Counted from the stretch's first letter, positions 1 to 9,308 are shown. The stretch: DNA of 49,621 bases from [Scytonema hofmanni] UTEX 2349 (GCF_000582685.1 NZ_KK073767.1:55412-105032), one strand, 5' to 3'. The notes: generated by a model not told the origin, from the sequence alone. Made by a program: numbers and translations.

Positions 1-475
1 TTTGCAGGTTCAGATTCTGGTCATCTGTTGAAAATTCGGGCATAACCTATTAACATACTTTGAACCCTTAACAAGTACATATACTCGTTACTTAACAGGG
101 TATGTTGACTTTGATATAATTACCGAGTTTCGTTACTAAACTTGATTCGGTTTCTGGTTTGCAATCTGGGTGGTCATAACAGTTAAAAAACGACCGTTTA
201 TTTGACCTTATAGTTGCAATTAATTCTGGTTCAAATTTTAATATATTTTTGTAAAGTTGAAGCAGTTTTTAAGTAAACTCCCAAACTCCTGTTTGACAGG
301 ACTTTGGCTTAGTTGCAAATAATCCTGGTTGAAACCGATGATTGCAGGTTGGTTGCAGTTAATCCTGGCTCAGTTGCAATTAATCCTGGTTGAAGTGTAA
401 TTATAGTTGCAAATAATCCTGGTTTGGAAATGCGTTGATTGCAGGTTTGAGTGATTAGTATTGCAGGTTATTACA
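1..475. mobile_element. possible end of a Tn7/Tn5053-like transposon
   Basis: No gene is visible here. The stretch holds five copies of a 20-bp repeat and several shorter ATTGCAGGTT-type motifs, an arrangement like the multiple transposase-binding sites at the ends of Tn7-like and Tn5053-like elements. The repeats stop near 470, where the sequence reads TTATTACA (ending at 475), compatible with the ACA terminus of such elements. Directly after that, an open frame continues into a helicase gene lacking its N-terminus. Seen: the repeats, their abrupt end and the truncated gene. Inferred: that this is a transposon end inserted in the helicase gene. A replication or regulatory repeat region is the alternative. 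No transposase or second end lies in the window. Confidence 0.35.
212..424 (+). repeat. five 20-bp direct repeats, consensus AGTTGCAAWTAATCCTGGTT
   Basis: Copies start at 212, 311, 351, 372 and 405, all in the same orientation. Most differ from the consensus at one to three positions. Spacing is irregular (99, 40, 21 and 33 bases), which argues against a simple tandem repeat and fits dispersed protein-binding sites. Shorter related motifs (TTGCAGGTT) occur near 2, 342, 440 and 461. Confidence 0.8.
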
Positions 476-521
476 CCTAGCCTCGCTTTTTCAAGACGGA
501 CTGGAGATTTCTGCTGCTCCC

Positions 522-3137
522 GTGCTGGGAACCAGCAACCGCTCGCAACATCTAGAAAAAGTCTACGAACCAATTTTAGCGACCAAAGGCGAAGAAATTG
601 AAAAAGGAGCAACACATCCAGCATGGCGTTGGTTTAGTCCAGTCTGCCCCTTATTAGCGTTAGTGCAATCAGAGGATAAGTGGGAGTTTGGTGAGGAACC
701 TTGTCACAATCTTTACCAAAAACAAGCCACTACTACCAAAAATGGCAACGACCGTATTGACGATGATGAGGAATTGGATGCTTTGGAGGAGGGCGAAACT
801 GAAGATAAATATACCTGTCCCTTGTATTACAAATGTCCGCGTCATCAATTAGAACGAGACATTGCTACAGCTTTGGTGTGGGTGTTAACCCCAGCCAGCT
901 TCATCCATACCCGCGTCCCCCCTCAAGTTTTTGCAGAAAAACTTACTTTTGCAGAAGCTGTTTACCGCGAATGTGACTTTCTGTTCGTTGATGAAGCCGA
1001 TAGGGTACAGGTGCAGTTTGACGAAGCTTGCGCCCCAGATGAAGTTTTAGTCGATGCCTCTGGAAACTCCTTATTAAATAAGCTAGGACTAAAATTCGCC
1101 ACATCTTTTTACAATTCAGATCGTCGCAGCATGGCAGTTGAACTCGTAGCAGCAGCAAAAAAAGCCAACGACTACGCTCAAATTGCCACCGACCTGATTC
1201 TCCCTCGACTCTACAACCACCCAAAACTTGTGGAATGGTTGGGACAAAATCCCTTTACAGGTCGTTCCCTTTTCGCCCATATTATCCGCGACATTTTGGA
1301 AACACCGGAAACAGAAGACGACGAACTATCTCCAAAACTCACCCGTGCCAAACGCAGTCAGGAAAGACGCAAGCGGATTGAGGCAGGTTTACCCCCTGAA
1401 GAGGAACGCCAACGCCGCAAAATAATCATGCAAACGCTCTCAGGATTTTTGCAGGCTCCCCTCAATCCTCGGAAGGGAAAAGAACTTTCAGAGCTTGCCC
1501 TTACGCTACTGAGTGCCGACTCGGATGCAAGGGCATTAGCTGATGTTGCTGATTGGTTACGCAGATGGTTGGAATCTCTGGGAATATCGCTTGCTGATAA
1601 AGCTAAGTTTGATGAAGCCACGCACCATATATATTTGGCAATTCTCGTGACGGTACTCAACGATAGACTGGGTTTTCTGGTGGACAACCTAAACGCACTC
1701 ATGCGAACCCGCGTTCTCGACCTACACGACACCAGTCTTGCTCTTGTGTATCGTCCACCCCGCGATTATCTTCCGGTTGTGCCATCCTCCCCAGTAGGAA
1801 ATATTTTGGGCTTCAAATATACACGCGATGGGCGTAGCCCCTTAGGAGGCGATCGCACTAACAAATTTGGTGGCAAGCTGGAGTATTTTCGCTATGTTGG
1901 GGTTGGTCGCTATTTACTCCTTAATTTCCCCAATCTCTTTGCGGTTGATGGTTGGGATGGTCCCCATACAGTACTGATTTCAGGAACCAGCTACGCTCCT
2001 GGCACACCCGCTTATCATATCCGGAAAAACCCTACTATTTTACTAGAATCTGCTAGCAATAATCACACGGCAGGCGATGCCGGAATTGGCGAAAGTGATT
2101 TTTTCTTCAGTCCCCAGCGTAATGAGAAAGGAAAGTACATTGCTTTATCAGGAAAGCCACCAGATGAGAGAAGAAAAGCTGCTGACGAGATGGTCAAAGC
2201 TATTTGTCACAGTCCAGGACAAGCCAAAAGCTTTCTTACTGAATTATTTGATACTTTAAAAGACCTACAACAGAAAGACCCAGAAAGATGGGGCGATCGC
2301 CAACGCTTGCTGCTAATTACTAACAGCTACGACGAAGCCGAATTGGTTGAGTCAATTTTGAAACCTCTTTACCGCGTAGAACATCTGGATGGCATTGCCA
2401 CCCTGCGCCGTGACAACGCTCCAGCTCACTTTGATGGCATTGCCACCCTGCGCCGTGACAATGCTCCAGCTCACTTAAGCGGTATTCGTCGGGGTAAAAT
2501 CCGTGACATCGGTAAACTCCCAACCCAAATTGTTATAGTTCCTCTGATGGCACTGGAAAGGGGTCACAATATTCTGAACGAGAACCGGATAGCAGCATTT
2601 GGAGCAGCAGTGTTCTTAAGCCGACCGATGCCAGTTCCCGACGATTGGCAAACTACCGTCCAGCAACTCAACAATTGGGCACTGGAAAAATCTTCAGATT
2701 TTAGTCTTTATGAAGCACTACAAAAACGAGGCGACGCTCTGACGCTAACGAAGGTAGAAAACGAATTTTATCAGTATGCGGTAGCAAAAATGCTTGACTT
2801 GAACTGTCGGGCGATGTCCTTCAAGCAACTGACCTCGGACGAACGTTCTGTACTCTGTTGGACTCAGTTGGTGAGTATTTGGCAAATTATCGGACGTTTG
2901 GTACGGGGTGGCGTACCCTGCATTGTCCATTTTCTCGATGTTAAGTTTGCACTCCTATCAGTCGAAAGCAAACTCGACAGCGAAGTCACCTCACTTTTAG
3001 TTGGCATTATCAAGGAACTGCAAATCGCTATCGAGGCTGAAGGGAAACAACCTTGGGAAACAACAAGTGCGCGATCGCTTTACGGCGCTTTCTTCAACGC
3101 ACTCAAACAAACAAAGGAATTACGCTATGAGCTTTAA
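522..3137 (+). CDS. pPIWI_RE-associated DinG/XPD-like helicase, N-terminally truncated
   Basis: A superfamily 2 helicase of the DinG/XPD type, predicted partner of the PIWI protein encoded next. Four cysteines (C42, C61, C99, C105, the last two in TCPLYYKCPRH) match the position of the XPD/DinG iron-sulfur cluster. They are followed by the Walker B box DEAD (157-160) and, near residue 788, motif VI QIIGRLVR. Walker A and motif Ia, which should precede the cysteines by 100-200 residues, are absent. The open frame extends upstream to 459 without an ATG and reads like protein from about 477, so GTG at 522 is only a formal start and the gene is probably broken at its 5' side. It overlaps the next gene by 11 bases. 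Without Walker A the product should not hydrolyse ATP. The family assignment rests on the helicase motifs plus the neighbour. Confidence 0.75.
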   Translation: MLGTSNRSQHLEKVYEPILATKGEEIEKGATHPAWRWFSPVCPLLALVQSEDKWEFGEEPCHNLYQKQATTTKNGNDRIDDDEELDALEEGETEDKYTCPLYYKCPRHQLERDIATALVWVLTPASFIHTRVPPQVFAEKLTFAEAVYRECDFLFVDEADRVQVQFDEACAPDEVLVDASGNSLLNKLGLKFATSFYNSDRRSMAVELVAAAKKANDYAQIATDLILPRLYNHPKLVEWLGQNPFTGRSLFAHIIRDILETPETEDDELSPKLTRAKRSQERRKRIEAGLPPEEERQRRKIIMQTLSGFLQAPLNPRKGKELSELALTLLSADSDARALADVADWLRRWLESLGISLADKAKFDEATHHIYLAILVTVLNDRLGFLVDNLNALMRTRVLDLHDTSLALVYRPPRDYLPVVPSSPVGNILGFKYTRDGRSPLGGDRTNKFGGKLEYFRYVGVGRYLLLNFPNLFAVDGWDGPHTVLISGTSYAPGTPAYHIRKNPTILLESASNNHTAGDAGIGESDFFFSPQRNEKGKYIALSGKPPDERRKAADEMVKAICHSPGQAKSFLTELFDTLKDLQQKDPERWGDRQRLLLITNSYDEAELVESILKPLYRVEHLDGIATLRRDNAPAHFDGIATLRRDNAPAHLSGIRRGKIRDIGKLPTQIVIVPLMALERGHNILNENRIAAFGAAVFLSRPMPVPDDWQTTVQQLNNWALEKSSDFSLYEALQKRGDALTLTKVENEFYQYAVAKMLDLNCRAMSFKQLTSDERSVLCWTQLVSIWQIIGRLVRGGVPCIVHFLDVKFALLSVESKLDSEVTSLLVGIIKELQIAIEAEGKQPWETTSARSLYGAFFNALKQTKELRYEL
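2388..2477 (+). repeat. 45-bp tandem duplication inside the helicase gene
   Basis: Two adjacent 45-bp copies (2388-2432 and 2433-2477) are nearly identical and in frame. They duplicate a 15-residue segment containing GIATLRRDNAPAH in the C-terminal helicase domain. The near identity implies a recent event. Confidence 0.9.
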
Positions 3138-6126
3138 ATATATTCTTCCTGGAGCTTGGGAACTAACTGCTGACATCCAATACGAGCTATTTTCTCTGCT
3201 TGTTCCTACTGCATGGCAGCAAGTTGCTAAATCTCTCGCTCAAAAACGAGTCAAGCTCTTAGGCAGGGGTTATCCCTCCGTTCCCGTTTACTCCCTCGAC
3301 TCCATCATCGGTGGTAGCTTTCCAAGAATTATTAAGACAGAGCGTAACGGTTGGCAACGTACTGGTGTGCCTTGGTTGCTAGCGACAGAACGCGCCGACC
3401 TTTCTGATTTACCACATTTTATCAAAGATTGGTTGCGTGAGGAATTTAGCAGTTGTTTGGGAGATGATGAAGTCGAGTCCATTCTGGAAAAGCTTGACAA
3501 TGATGCTTGGGAGTGGGAAGAAAAACCAATAATCTATCCGTTACGACTTCAAACAAAAAACCCGAACAACATAGATATTCGCTTTCAAGCGATACCAGAT
3601 TTCCTGGCTTTTGAATTTCTCAAAAAACCACAAATCAATTTTGGCGCTAATAATCAGTACCAACTAACTTTTTACCAAGTGGTCAGCCTCAACAAAGGAG
3701 CCGAACTGATGTCGTGGCCTCCCTATCCGGTTCCACTTATTAAATATAAAAAACAAGTCGGTACAGCAGACATCTCGTTTGTCATCCGTTTCAAATTGCA
3801 AACAGTTTCTTGGCGCAATGAACCGATAATTTACCACCAACTTTCAATTCGGCGATGGGTCGCCGAGCCTATGGAACGCCTACCATACCGAGGTGCTACT
3901 GCTTTTATTGGCGATAATCGACGCTGGTTGGATGGCAAAAATCAACCATTTTGCTTTATTCCTCTTGATATGAAACGTCCCGGAAGGGAAGCAAAATGGC
4001 CTAAAGCCATTAGCGAATTACTTAAAATTAACGACTCCCCACTCCCTGACCCTAACACCTTAGCTGGTGAACCACTTTATAACTGGTCAGCAATTGGTGA
4101 AGACCCTAGTAGGATACAAGCAGCTATCGCCTACGACTCTCGACATCGTGGTGCTGTACCTTGCCTTCCCGGTGTTAGCCCGCTAGATTTAGCCAGTTTA
4201 GATAGGGCTATTCAAAATAATATAGAGCAAGAAAATTGCCCTGTTCGCAGAGTTGGTGAAGCAGTAAAAAAATCAGGTTATGTGCCTTTTTGGGAACCAG
4301 GGAAGCCACAAAAGAAAGGTAGTAAAGAAGCTAAAAACCGTGACGATTTATCTACACCAATGCAGCGATCTAAAATCGCTGCACCCGCGACATTTCGTGT
4401 TCTTAATAAACAAGCAGGGGAGCCACTTGCACTCAACGAGGAAACCTCTGCAAAGCAGTGGCGTGGAGCAGGGGAAGCAAGAAAAATAGGGGAAGCTAGG
4501 AAAGTTGTTTCTTTCAATAATGACGAAGTAGCGGAAGCAGGGGAAGTTAGCAGAGTTACTTCTTTTAATAATGATGAAGCCACTCTTTCCCCTTCATCAG
4601 ATGTTCCTAAGAATTCTCCAAACACAATACTGATTTTGTGGGAAACCCAAAAATGTCGGGATGAACTGATTGCTGAAATTTGCGAGTTACTTTTATTGTC
4701 ACAAAAAGGAGAAACAAAAACATATACAACCCCTAGTGAGGTACAAGGAGAAGAAACTATTTACAAAGGTTCTTATGGTTGCCTGTGTATCAAAACTCAG
4801 CACGTCTTAGACCTTACACAAATATTCGATTTCGATAATCCTTCTGTAGAAGGCAATAGCCGACAGCAAAAACGCATTAATTGCATGGATCAGCGCATTG
4901 ATCAAATTGTCTCATCCTTACCCAAACCACAAGAACTGAGTGGTGCCTTAATCGAAATTAAGCCCAAACCCTTAATATCAGAGTCCGACCCCAAGCTAGC
5001 ATTGCGAATTGGAGCAATGAGAGCTGGCTATGTCAATCAACACATCCACGCTTTAACAAAGATTAAAAAGGACGGCGAAGAATATGTAACCAAAGATGCT
5101 CCCAATCGAGTACAAAAAGCTGTATCCGACTTGCTGCGTCAATTTGGGATTTTACCTGCTCCTTTAATCGACCCCGAAAAGGATGGCATTAATTCTGATA
5201 CTTGGCTGACCTGCTTTCACGTATTACGCCGAACCCGAAAAACAACTGCCAGTAATGCTCCTTCCATTGTAGCGCTGATGATACGAGTTAACCCAGTGAT
5301 AGGAACAGTGCAGGTTACTACCCCTTCCTTATTTAACACACAAGGCTGGGTATCGTATCCAAAAGCTCTAGGGCACCTGCTTACAGAAAAATGGAACCCT
5401 GATTCCTTGAAGAATGAAACCATTGGTGACATTGGCGACCAACAACAGTCGAGCGATATCAAAAACGAACAACAGTTACTCAATAAATTTATTACCGATT
5501 GCTTACGCGATTGCTTGAGTACCCCCATTGAAGGGGAAAAACCTCCGCGAGTGCTATTTATGGCAGAAGCACAAAACGCTCGCAGTATGCTGACGTGGCT
5601 GAAAAACCCCGAACTACCAGCTAACGATTTACCTGATGCACTAAAACGGCACATGACAGAATCAGAAATAAATCGTTTGTTGGTTGTGCGGTTGCGAGTT
5701 GCTGGTGATAGAAGCGAAGTTCCTGTAGCCATTGTCAAAGATTCTCCTGGTAGCAGAACCAATGGTTTATTCTGTTGGCAGGATGTTTGTGATGATAAGG
5801 CAATAGCACTTTACTTAAGCATTAGAAAGCTGTTAAATACAGAACCAGGTACAAGCACATTACAACGGAAAGAATCCCGGCTCGATAATGGTAGCTTGCA
5901 AGCAGGGAACCCCAAACCATTAGAAATAGCTGTTATTCATCACCCAGGAATTGACCGCGATAAGTTGGCTTGTTTTGTTCATCATCTCAGAGATCGGTGG
6001 CCTTATTTTGCAAACGAAGTTTCTTTACCGTTACCTTTCTCGTTTGCAACCTTAGCCAAAGAGTATGCGGTTAGTGCCAAGGATGTAGCGGAATCAGAAG
6101 ATTTAGAAGAGTCGGACTCGGAGTAA
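3127..6126 (+). CDS. pPIWI_RE-family PIWI/Argonaute-like protein
   Basis: A 999-residue protein with the layout of the prokaryotic PIWI family with conserved R and E residues (pPIWI_RE): an N-terminal region, a MID-like segment beginning ILILWETQKCRDEL, the family-typical stretch DPKLALRIGAMRAGYVNQHI, and a C-terminal RNase H-fold (PIWI) part ending in the family-like HHLRDRWPYFANE and LPLPFSFATLAKEYA. A low-complexity linker (SFNNDE repeated) separates the N-terminal half from MID. The start chosen is ATG 3127, preceded by AAAGGA and overlapping the helicase stop, which indicates translational coupling; upstream in-frame codons back to 3001 lie inside the helicase gene. Published analysis of the family predicts a guide-dependent restriction role against plasmids or phages with a DinG-type helicase and often a nuclease. 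The nuclease gene is not in the window. Confidence 0.82.
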   Translation: MSFKYILPGAWELTADIQYELFSLLVPTAWQQVAKSLAQKRVKLLGRGYPSVPVYSLDSIIGGSFPRIIKTERNGWQRTGVPWLLATERADLSDLPHFIKDWLREEFSSCLGDDEVESILEKLDNDAWEWEEKPIIYPLRLQTKNPNNIDIRFQAIPDFLAFEFLKKPQINFGANNQYQLTFYQVVSLNKGAELMSWPPYPVPLIKYKKQVGTADISFVIRFKLQTVSWRNEPIIYHQLSIRRWVAEPMERLPYRGATAFIGDNRRWLDGKNQPFCFIPLDMKRPGREAKWPKAISELLKINDSPLPDPNTLAGEPLYNWSAIGEDPSRIQAAIAYDSRHRGAVPCLPGVSPLDLASLDRAIQNNIEQENCPVRRVGEAVKKSGYVPFWEPGKPQKKGSKEAKNRDDLSTPMQRSKIAAPATFRVLNKQAGEPLALNEETSAKQWRGAGEARKIGEARKVVSFNNDEVAEAGEVSRVTSFNNDEATLSPSSDVPKNSPNTILILWETQKCRDELIAEICELLLLSQKGETKTYTTPSEVQGEETIYKGSYGCLCIKTQHVLDLTQIFDFDNPSVEGNSRQQKRINCMDQRIDQIVSSLPKPQELSGALIEIKPKPLISESDPKLALRIGAMRAGYVNQHIHALTKIKKDGEEYVTKDAPNRVQKAVSDLLRQFGILPAPLIDPEKDGINSDTWLTCFHVLRRTRKTTASNAPSIVALMIRVNPVIGTVQVTTPSLFNTQGWVSYPKALGHLLTEKWNPDSLKNETIGDIGDQQQSSDIKNEQQLLNKFITDCLRDCLSTPIEGEKPPRVLFMAEAQNARSMLTWLKNPELPANDLPDALKRHMTESEINRLLVVRLRVAGDRSEVPVAIVKDSPGSRTNGLFCWQDVCDDKAIALYLSIRKLLNTEPGTSTLQRKESRLDNGSLQAGNPKPLEIAVIHHPGIDRDKLACFVHHLRDRWPYFANEVSLPLPFSFATLAKEYAVSAKDVAESEDLEESDSE

Positions 6127-6184
6127 GGAATCTCTTGACTGACACTTAGACTTCCCTGACTTTTTGATGGGATTTACACGCTTT

Positions 6185-6216
6185 ACTCTCTTTAGTACAT
6201 ATGTATTAAAGAGAGT
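6185..6216. promoter_or_regulatory. 32-bp near-perfect palindrome between the PIWI gene and the next gene
   Basis: ACTCTCTTTAGTACAT at 6185-6200 pairs with the following 16 bases (6201-6216) with one mismatch. It sits 59 bases after the PIWI stop and 37 bases before the next ATG. It could be a terminator without a T-tract or an operator for the small downstream gene. Confidence 0.6.
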
Positions 6217-6252
6217 GGTAAATTAATTAAGCCGGAATTGGAGTAGCAGGCA

Positions 6253-6510
6253 ATGACAGACCTAGAAAAAGCTCAACACGCAGCATCCGTATTCGCCAAT
6301 TACGAATTTCAGGGCATTGCGGTATGGATGATTGAAGAAACTCAAACAAATTACCAGGTGTTTGGTCAACCTTCCTCACCAATTGACCTAGACAGGATTA
6401 GCCACAAGAGCAAGCAGAAGTACATTGTAAATGTTGTAGGCGGTCTAGGTACGCGGTATACAGCGGAAGAAGCTTACTTGATGGCGCGTTCTCTAGAGAG
6501 AGGTGATTAA
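6253..6510 (+). CDS. hypothetical protein, 85 aa
   Basis: I do not recognise the family. The small soluble protein starts MTDLEKAQHAASVFANYEF and shows no membrane segment or metal-binding motif. A plausible ribosome-binding GGAG lies about 9 bases before ATG 6253. It is bracketed by a palindrome upstream and a strong stem-loop directly downstream, which suggests an independent one-gene transcription unit. Coding looks genuine because the residue composition is ordinary and the frame is flanked by signals on both sides. Confidence 0.6.
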   Translation: MTDLEKAQHAASVFANYEFQGIAVWMIEETQTNYQVFGQPSSPIDLDRISHKSKQKYIVNVVGGLGTRYTAEEAYLMARSLERGD

Positions 6511-6521
6511 ACAATATCAAC

Positions 6522-6548
6522 TACCCTGTCCTAAAATGGGACGGGGTA
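6522..6548. terminator. stem-loop between convergent genes
   Basis: TACCCTGTCC (6522-6531) pairs with GGACGGGGTA (6539-6548), with one G-T pair. The position between a plus-strand gene ending at 6510 and a minus-strand gene ending at 6587 fits a bidirectional terminator, though no clear T-tract follows. Confidence 0.65.
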
Positions 6549-6586
6549 TCTTCAGCAGTTTAATAAAAAAGTAATTTGAGTAGAAT

Positions 6587-7432
6587 TTATTCTTCTTCTT
6601 GTTCCTCCTGTAAAATATTTAATTGGCTCTGATAATTAATGTATTCTTCATGATATTCTCGCTGCTTTAGTAGGCTTCCTACTCCATCAAGATTAATATG
6701 GAGTAGGATATCTCTCGCTTCTTTCATTCCTTTTTTAGTCATGGTGAGAGTTTTTCTCGTTGTTGAAAGTTCTAATAATCCTTCTGCCTCTAAACGATTA
6801 ACTATCTCAAAATTAAATCCGTTCCAAAAGCTAATTCCGACAAAATTATCTTTGCAGTGTTTATTCTTGGGGTTGACAAGATAAGGATTATATTCATCCC
6901 AACCAGAAAGATATATAAGCATTAGATATAAAGGTTTTATAACTTTATAATTTTCCATAAATAGTCTTAATTGGTCTTGCCTTATTTCAAATTCATCTAC
7001 AAGGCTACAGGCTTGACTATAGGAATCACCAGCAGTATTTGAAAAATAGGTAGTCTGTTGCAATTCTGCTTCTTTAGTGCATTGTGCAACAAATTTATTT
7101 CCGTATTTATCTGATTCTGGAAGCTCAAAAACAGTAATTGTCCATCCTTGCCTATTTTTACTGTAAAGTTCTTTCTTGTTTGCTAGTAGTCTTTCTCTTT
7201 CTGCTTGTTTTATCGCTTTTTCTTCTGCTAATTTTCGTTCTTTTTCTGCTTGTTCCCTAGCCTGTTTTATTTCATAAGCATCATCAGTAACGTTTAGCTT
7301 TTTGTTGACAAGACGCCATAATTCATCGTGTTTGGCGTATATGCCTTTGACTGTTAAACTATCAATAAAATCTTGACCGCAGAGTTGAATAGCATTTTTT
7401 TTCAAAGCTGGTAAGGAGCGTGAATGCTTCAA
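6587..7432 (-). CDS. hypothetical protein with coiled coil and DUF6429-like C-terminal domain
   Basis: A 281-residue protein. Residues about 52-95 form a highly charged helix (repeated AEKERKLAEEKA type), a likely coiled coil. The C-terminal part (about 165-255, with LYLMLIYLSGW, FWNGFNFEIVNRLEAEGLL and LTMTKKGMKEA) resembles the small winged-helix-like domain of unknown function DUF6429, usually seen in stand-alone bacterial proteins. The acidic tail ends EEQEEE. The resemblance is from memory of the motif pattern, so function is unknown. It is a single gene with about 210 bases of non-coding DNA upstream. Confidence 0.6.
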   Translation of the reverse strand: MKHSRSLPALKKNAIQLCGQDFIDSLTVKGIYAKHDELWRLVNKKLNVTDDAYEIKQAREQAEKERKLAEEKAIKQAERERLLANKKELYSKNRQGWTITVFELPESDKYGNKFVAQCTKEAELQQTTYFSNTAGDSYSQACSLVDEFEIRQDQLRLFMENYKVIKPLYLMLIYLSGWDEYNPYLVNPKNKHCKDNFVGISFWNGFNFEIVNRLEAEGLLELSTTRKTLTMTKKGMKEARDILLHINLDGVGSLLKQREYHEEYINYQSQLNILQEEQEEE

Positions 7433-7572
7433 AATTTTTCTTCTCCATTTTTAATTCCAAACATCTTAACTAAAAAGTTACCACGGTTCATGAGTCGTGA
7501 GCGTTTAATTCCGAGATAAGATAACTTGGTTTTAATTTATTCTATCCAACCCGATGTTGTATATCATGCAGA

Positions 7573-7649
7573 TGGTTATGAATAAACCAAGAAGTATTTT
7601 GACATGCATTCTTCTGTGGAAGTAGATTAATTTGATTACTGCTTAATTA
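7573..7649. repeat. diverged ~75-bp repeat, copy 1 (copy 2 at 48647-48721)
   Basis: This stretch and the one at 48647-48721 share ATGGTT-TGAATAAACC, ATTTTGACAT, GGAAGTAGATTAATTT and a closing GGTTAATT/GCTTAATT block in the same order and orientation, with scattered differences. Copy 1 overlaps the last few codons of the tyrosine recombinase gene. The role is unknown: perhaps an old duplication, a shared regulatory element or a former attachment site. Confidence 0.6.
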
Positions 7650-8638
7650 CCTTTACCCCGCCCACTGTAAGGTACATCCAACAAATCAACCGCCCGTTTC
7701 TTCGCCGCTTCCCCACGCCGATCGTACTTACTCGTAGTGTTTGGCGACGCATGACCTGCAAGGTGAGCTACAGTGACAATATCCGCCCCTGCATCTAATA
7801 AATTACCAATAAAAGTTCTTCTAAAATCGTGGGGCGTAAACCCCTCCACACCCGCACGTTCCCCACGTCGTTGCAAAGCCCGCAATACCCCTTGCTCGCT
7901 CATGCGTCTTGGTATAATTTTATGTCCCTTGTCCAACGGATAAAACAACGCTCCCGCCTCTTTCCCCCTGATAAGTAACCAATCTTGCACAGCCCGTACA
8001 CTAGCTAATGGTAAGTATACAATTCGCTCCGAACGCCCCTTAGCTTCGCGGATAGTCAGCGATCGACTGCGCGGCTTAAAATCGGTCAAATCAAGGTGCG
8101 CGATTTCACTACGGCGCAACCCAACCGTCAAAACCCCCAGCAGCGCCGCATCCCTCGCCCCTAAATTTGAGTTATCCCGTATACAATCATCCCATAATGC
8201 AGTAATTTCCTCCGGATCGAGCGATCGCCCTTTCAGCAAACTCTTCCCCCGCACAGATTCAATATCAGTCGCTCGTCCATACTCATCCGTGGACATCAAC
8301 CCCAACCGCCATGCCTCTTTTAGCGTTCGTCGCAACGCACATAACATCTTGTTCGCCATCGCCGGACTGTATTTTTCCATCAGCACCGACCTAACCGCAG
8401 CCGTGTGTTGGTATCTTAGTTTCGACCAATCAATAGTTGTTGCATCGCAAGCATCGTTAGTGAGGAGTTTCGCTATATTATTGAGAGCTTCGCGCATCGT
8501 GCGTCGGGAACCTTCACCTAGCGATCGCAAGTAAACCTCAGCTGGGTGTAAAGTTAGCGGTACCGGTAAGGGATACGCCAGCGATTCAGGAGAAAAATTG
8601 GAATTTGCGTAGACACTTTGCGGCTTGTCGTCAGACAT
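7643..8638 (-). CDS. tyrosine recombinase (XerC/D-like integrase)
   Basis: A 331-residue site-specific recombinase acting on DNA through a covalent 3'-phosphotyrosine intermediate. The N-terminal SAM-like core-binding domain spans about 28-115 and the catalytic domain about 138-320. Visible catalytic residues are R175 in GLRRSEI, K200 in REAKGR, H270 and R273 in PHDFRRTF, H296 in HLAGHAS and Y305 in SKYDRRG, so the active site appears complete. It is a typical plasmid or integron-like integrase in cyanobacteria, where such enzymes resolve multimers or move accessory DNA. No cassette array or att core was identified beside it, although a diverged repeat overlaps its 3' end. Start ATG 8638 gives a normal N-terminus. 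Confidence 0.9.
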   Translation of the reverse strand: MSDDKPQSVYANSNFSPESLAYPLPVPLTLHPAEVYLRSLGEGSRRTMREALNNIAKLLTNDACDATTIDWSKLRYQHTAAVRSVLMEKYSPAMANKMLCALRRTLKEAWRLGLMSTDEYGRATDIESVRGKSLLKGRSLDPEEITALWDDCIRDNSNLGARDAALLGVLTVGLRRSEIAHLDLTDFKPRSRSLTIREAKGRSERIVYLPLASVRAVQDWLLIRGKEAGALFYPLDKGHKIIPRRMSEQGVLRALQRRGERAGVEGFTPHDFRRTFIGNLLDAGADIVTVAHLAGHASPNTTSKYDRRGEAAKKRAVDLLDVPYSGRGKGN

Positions 8639-9308
8639 CGCATCTTTTGGTCACGAACGAATTGGGCGGAGTTACTTAACATATCCTCCACCAAATGAAG
8701 CACCCAAGAGCAATAATTCTGTAGGTGAATAAAACAATTAGACAACTATAGCATCTCAAACCCTTAAGATTATCGTACATAGCTTTTATTAAACAATTTA
8801 TAAAAAGCCTTTTGTCGCAATATTTTAGTTCTAGAGAGCCGATCCACTAATATATGTTGACAAAAACAAACATTTTATGCACTATTTCAAAATGTCCATT
8901 TTAGCCTCAATACCTAAGGGATGATTTTTAGCGATGTTCCATAGAAACCGCTACATCGCCCAAGCGCGTTGCAATCTTTGTGTCCGCCCTTCCCTTTTTC
9001 TCCCAGGCGATCGTAGCGATAAGCCATTCGGCTTAAGGGCTTTGCCCTATCGCATTTAAACTTCGGCTTAAATGTTGCGAAGCCGGGCACACACATATTC
9101 CACATGTGAACGTCAACTCCTTCTACTGGGCTGGCTCTCTAGTTTGTCATCCACTAGTTCATAGCGGTTATCAGTGATATATTAGTACAAAAGAACTATT
9201 ACCCGAGTTTGCAATTTCTGCTTTCCTGCAACAGTCATTAATAAGAACGCACTCGTTTTCCTCCGTCGCTTTCATCCGCACAGTTTCCAAACTTCATGAG
9301 AGGTCTAG
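8639..9308. other. non-coding stretch with nested palindromic repeats
   Basis: No gene is supported here. A 10-bp inverted pair, CTAGAGAGCC at 8831-8840 and GGCTCTCTAG at 9133-9142, encloses about 312 bases that contain further hairpins (AAGCCATTCGGCTT around 9022, CATTTAA/TTAAATG around 9053-9075). This looks like a degenerate MITE or a cluster of cyanobacterial palindromic repeats. The 166 bases between 9143 and the next gene may hold its promoter, but no convincing -10/-35 pair was seen. Confidence 0.5.

Noticed and set aside
212..424. Iterons of a replication origin
   Set aside because: Irregular spacing, no Rep gene nearby and a better iteron set at 43118-43183 beside the replication gene make a transposon end more likely, though not proven.
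3001..3126. Upstream extension of the PIWI protein start
   Set aside because: It overlaps the helicase coding sequence out of frame; ATG 3127 has AAAGGA upstream and fits the family start.
8914..9105. 63-codon minus-strand frame
   Set aside because: It lies wholly inside nested palindromic repeats, with no ribosome-binding site or protein-like composition.
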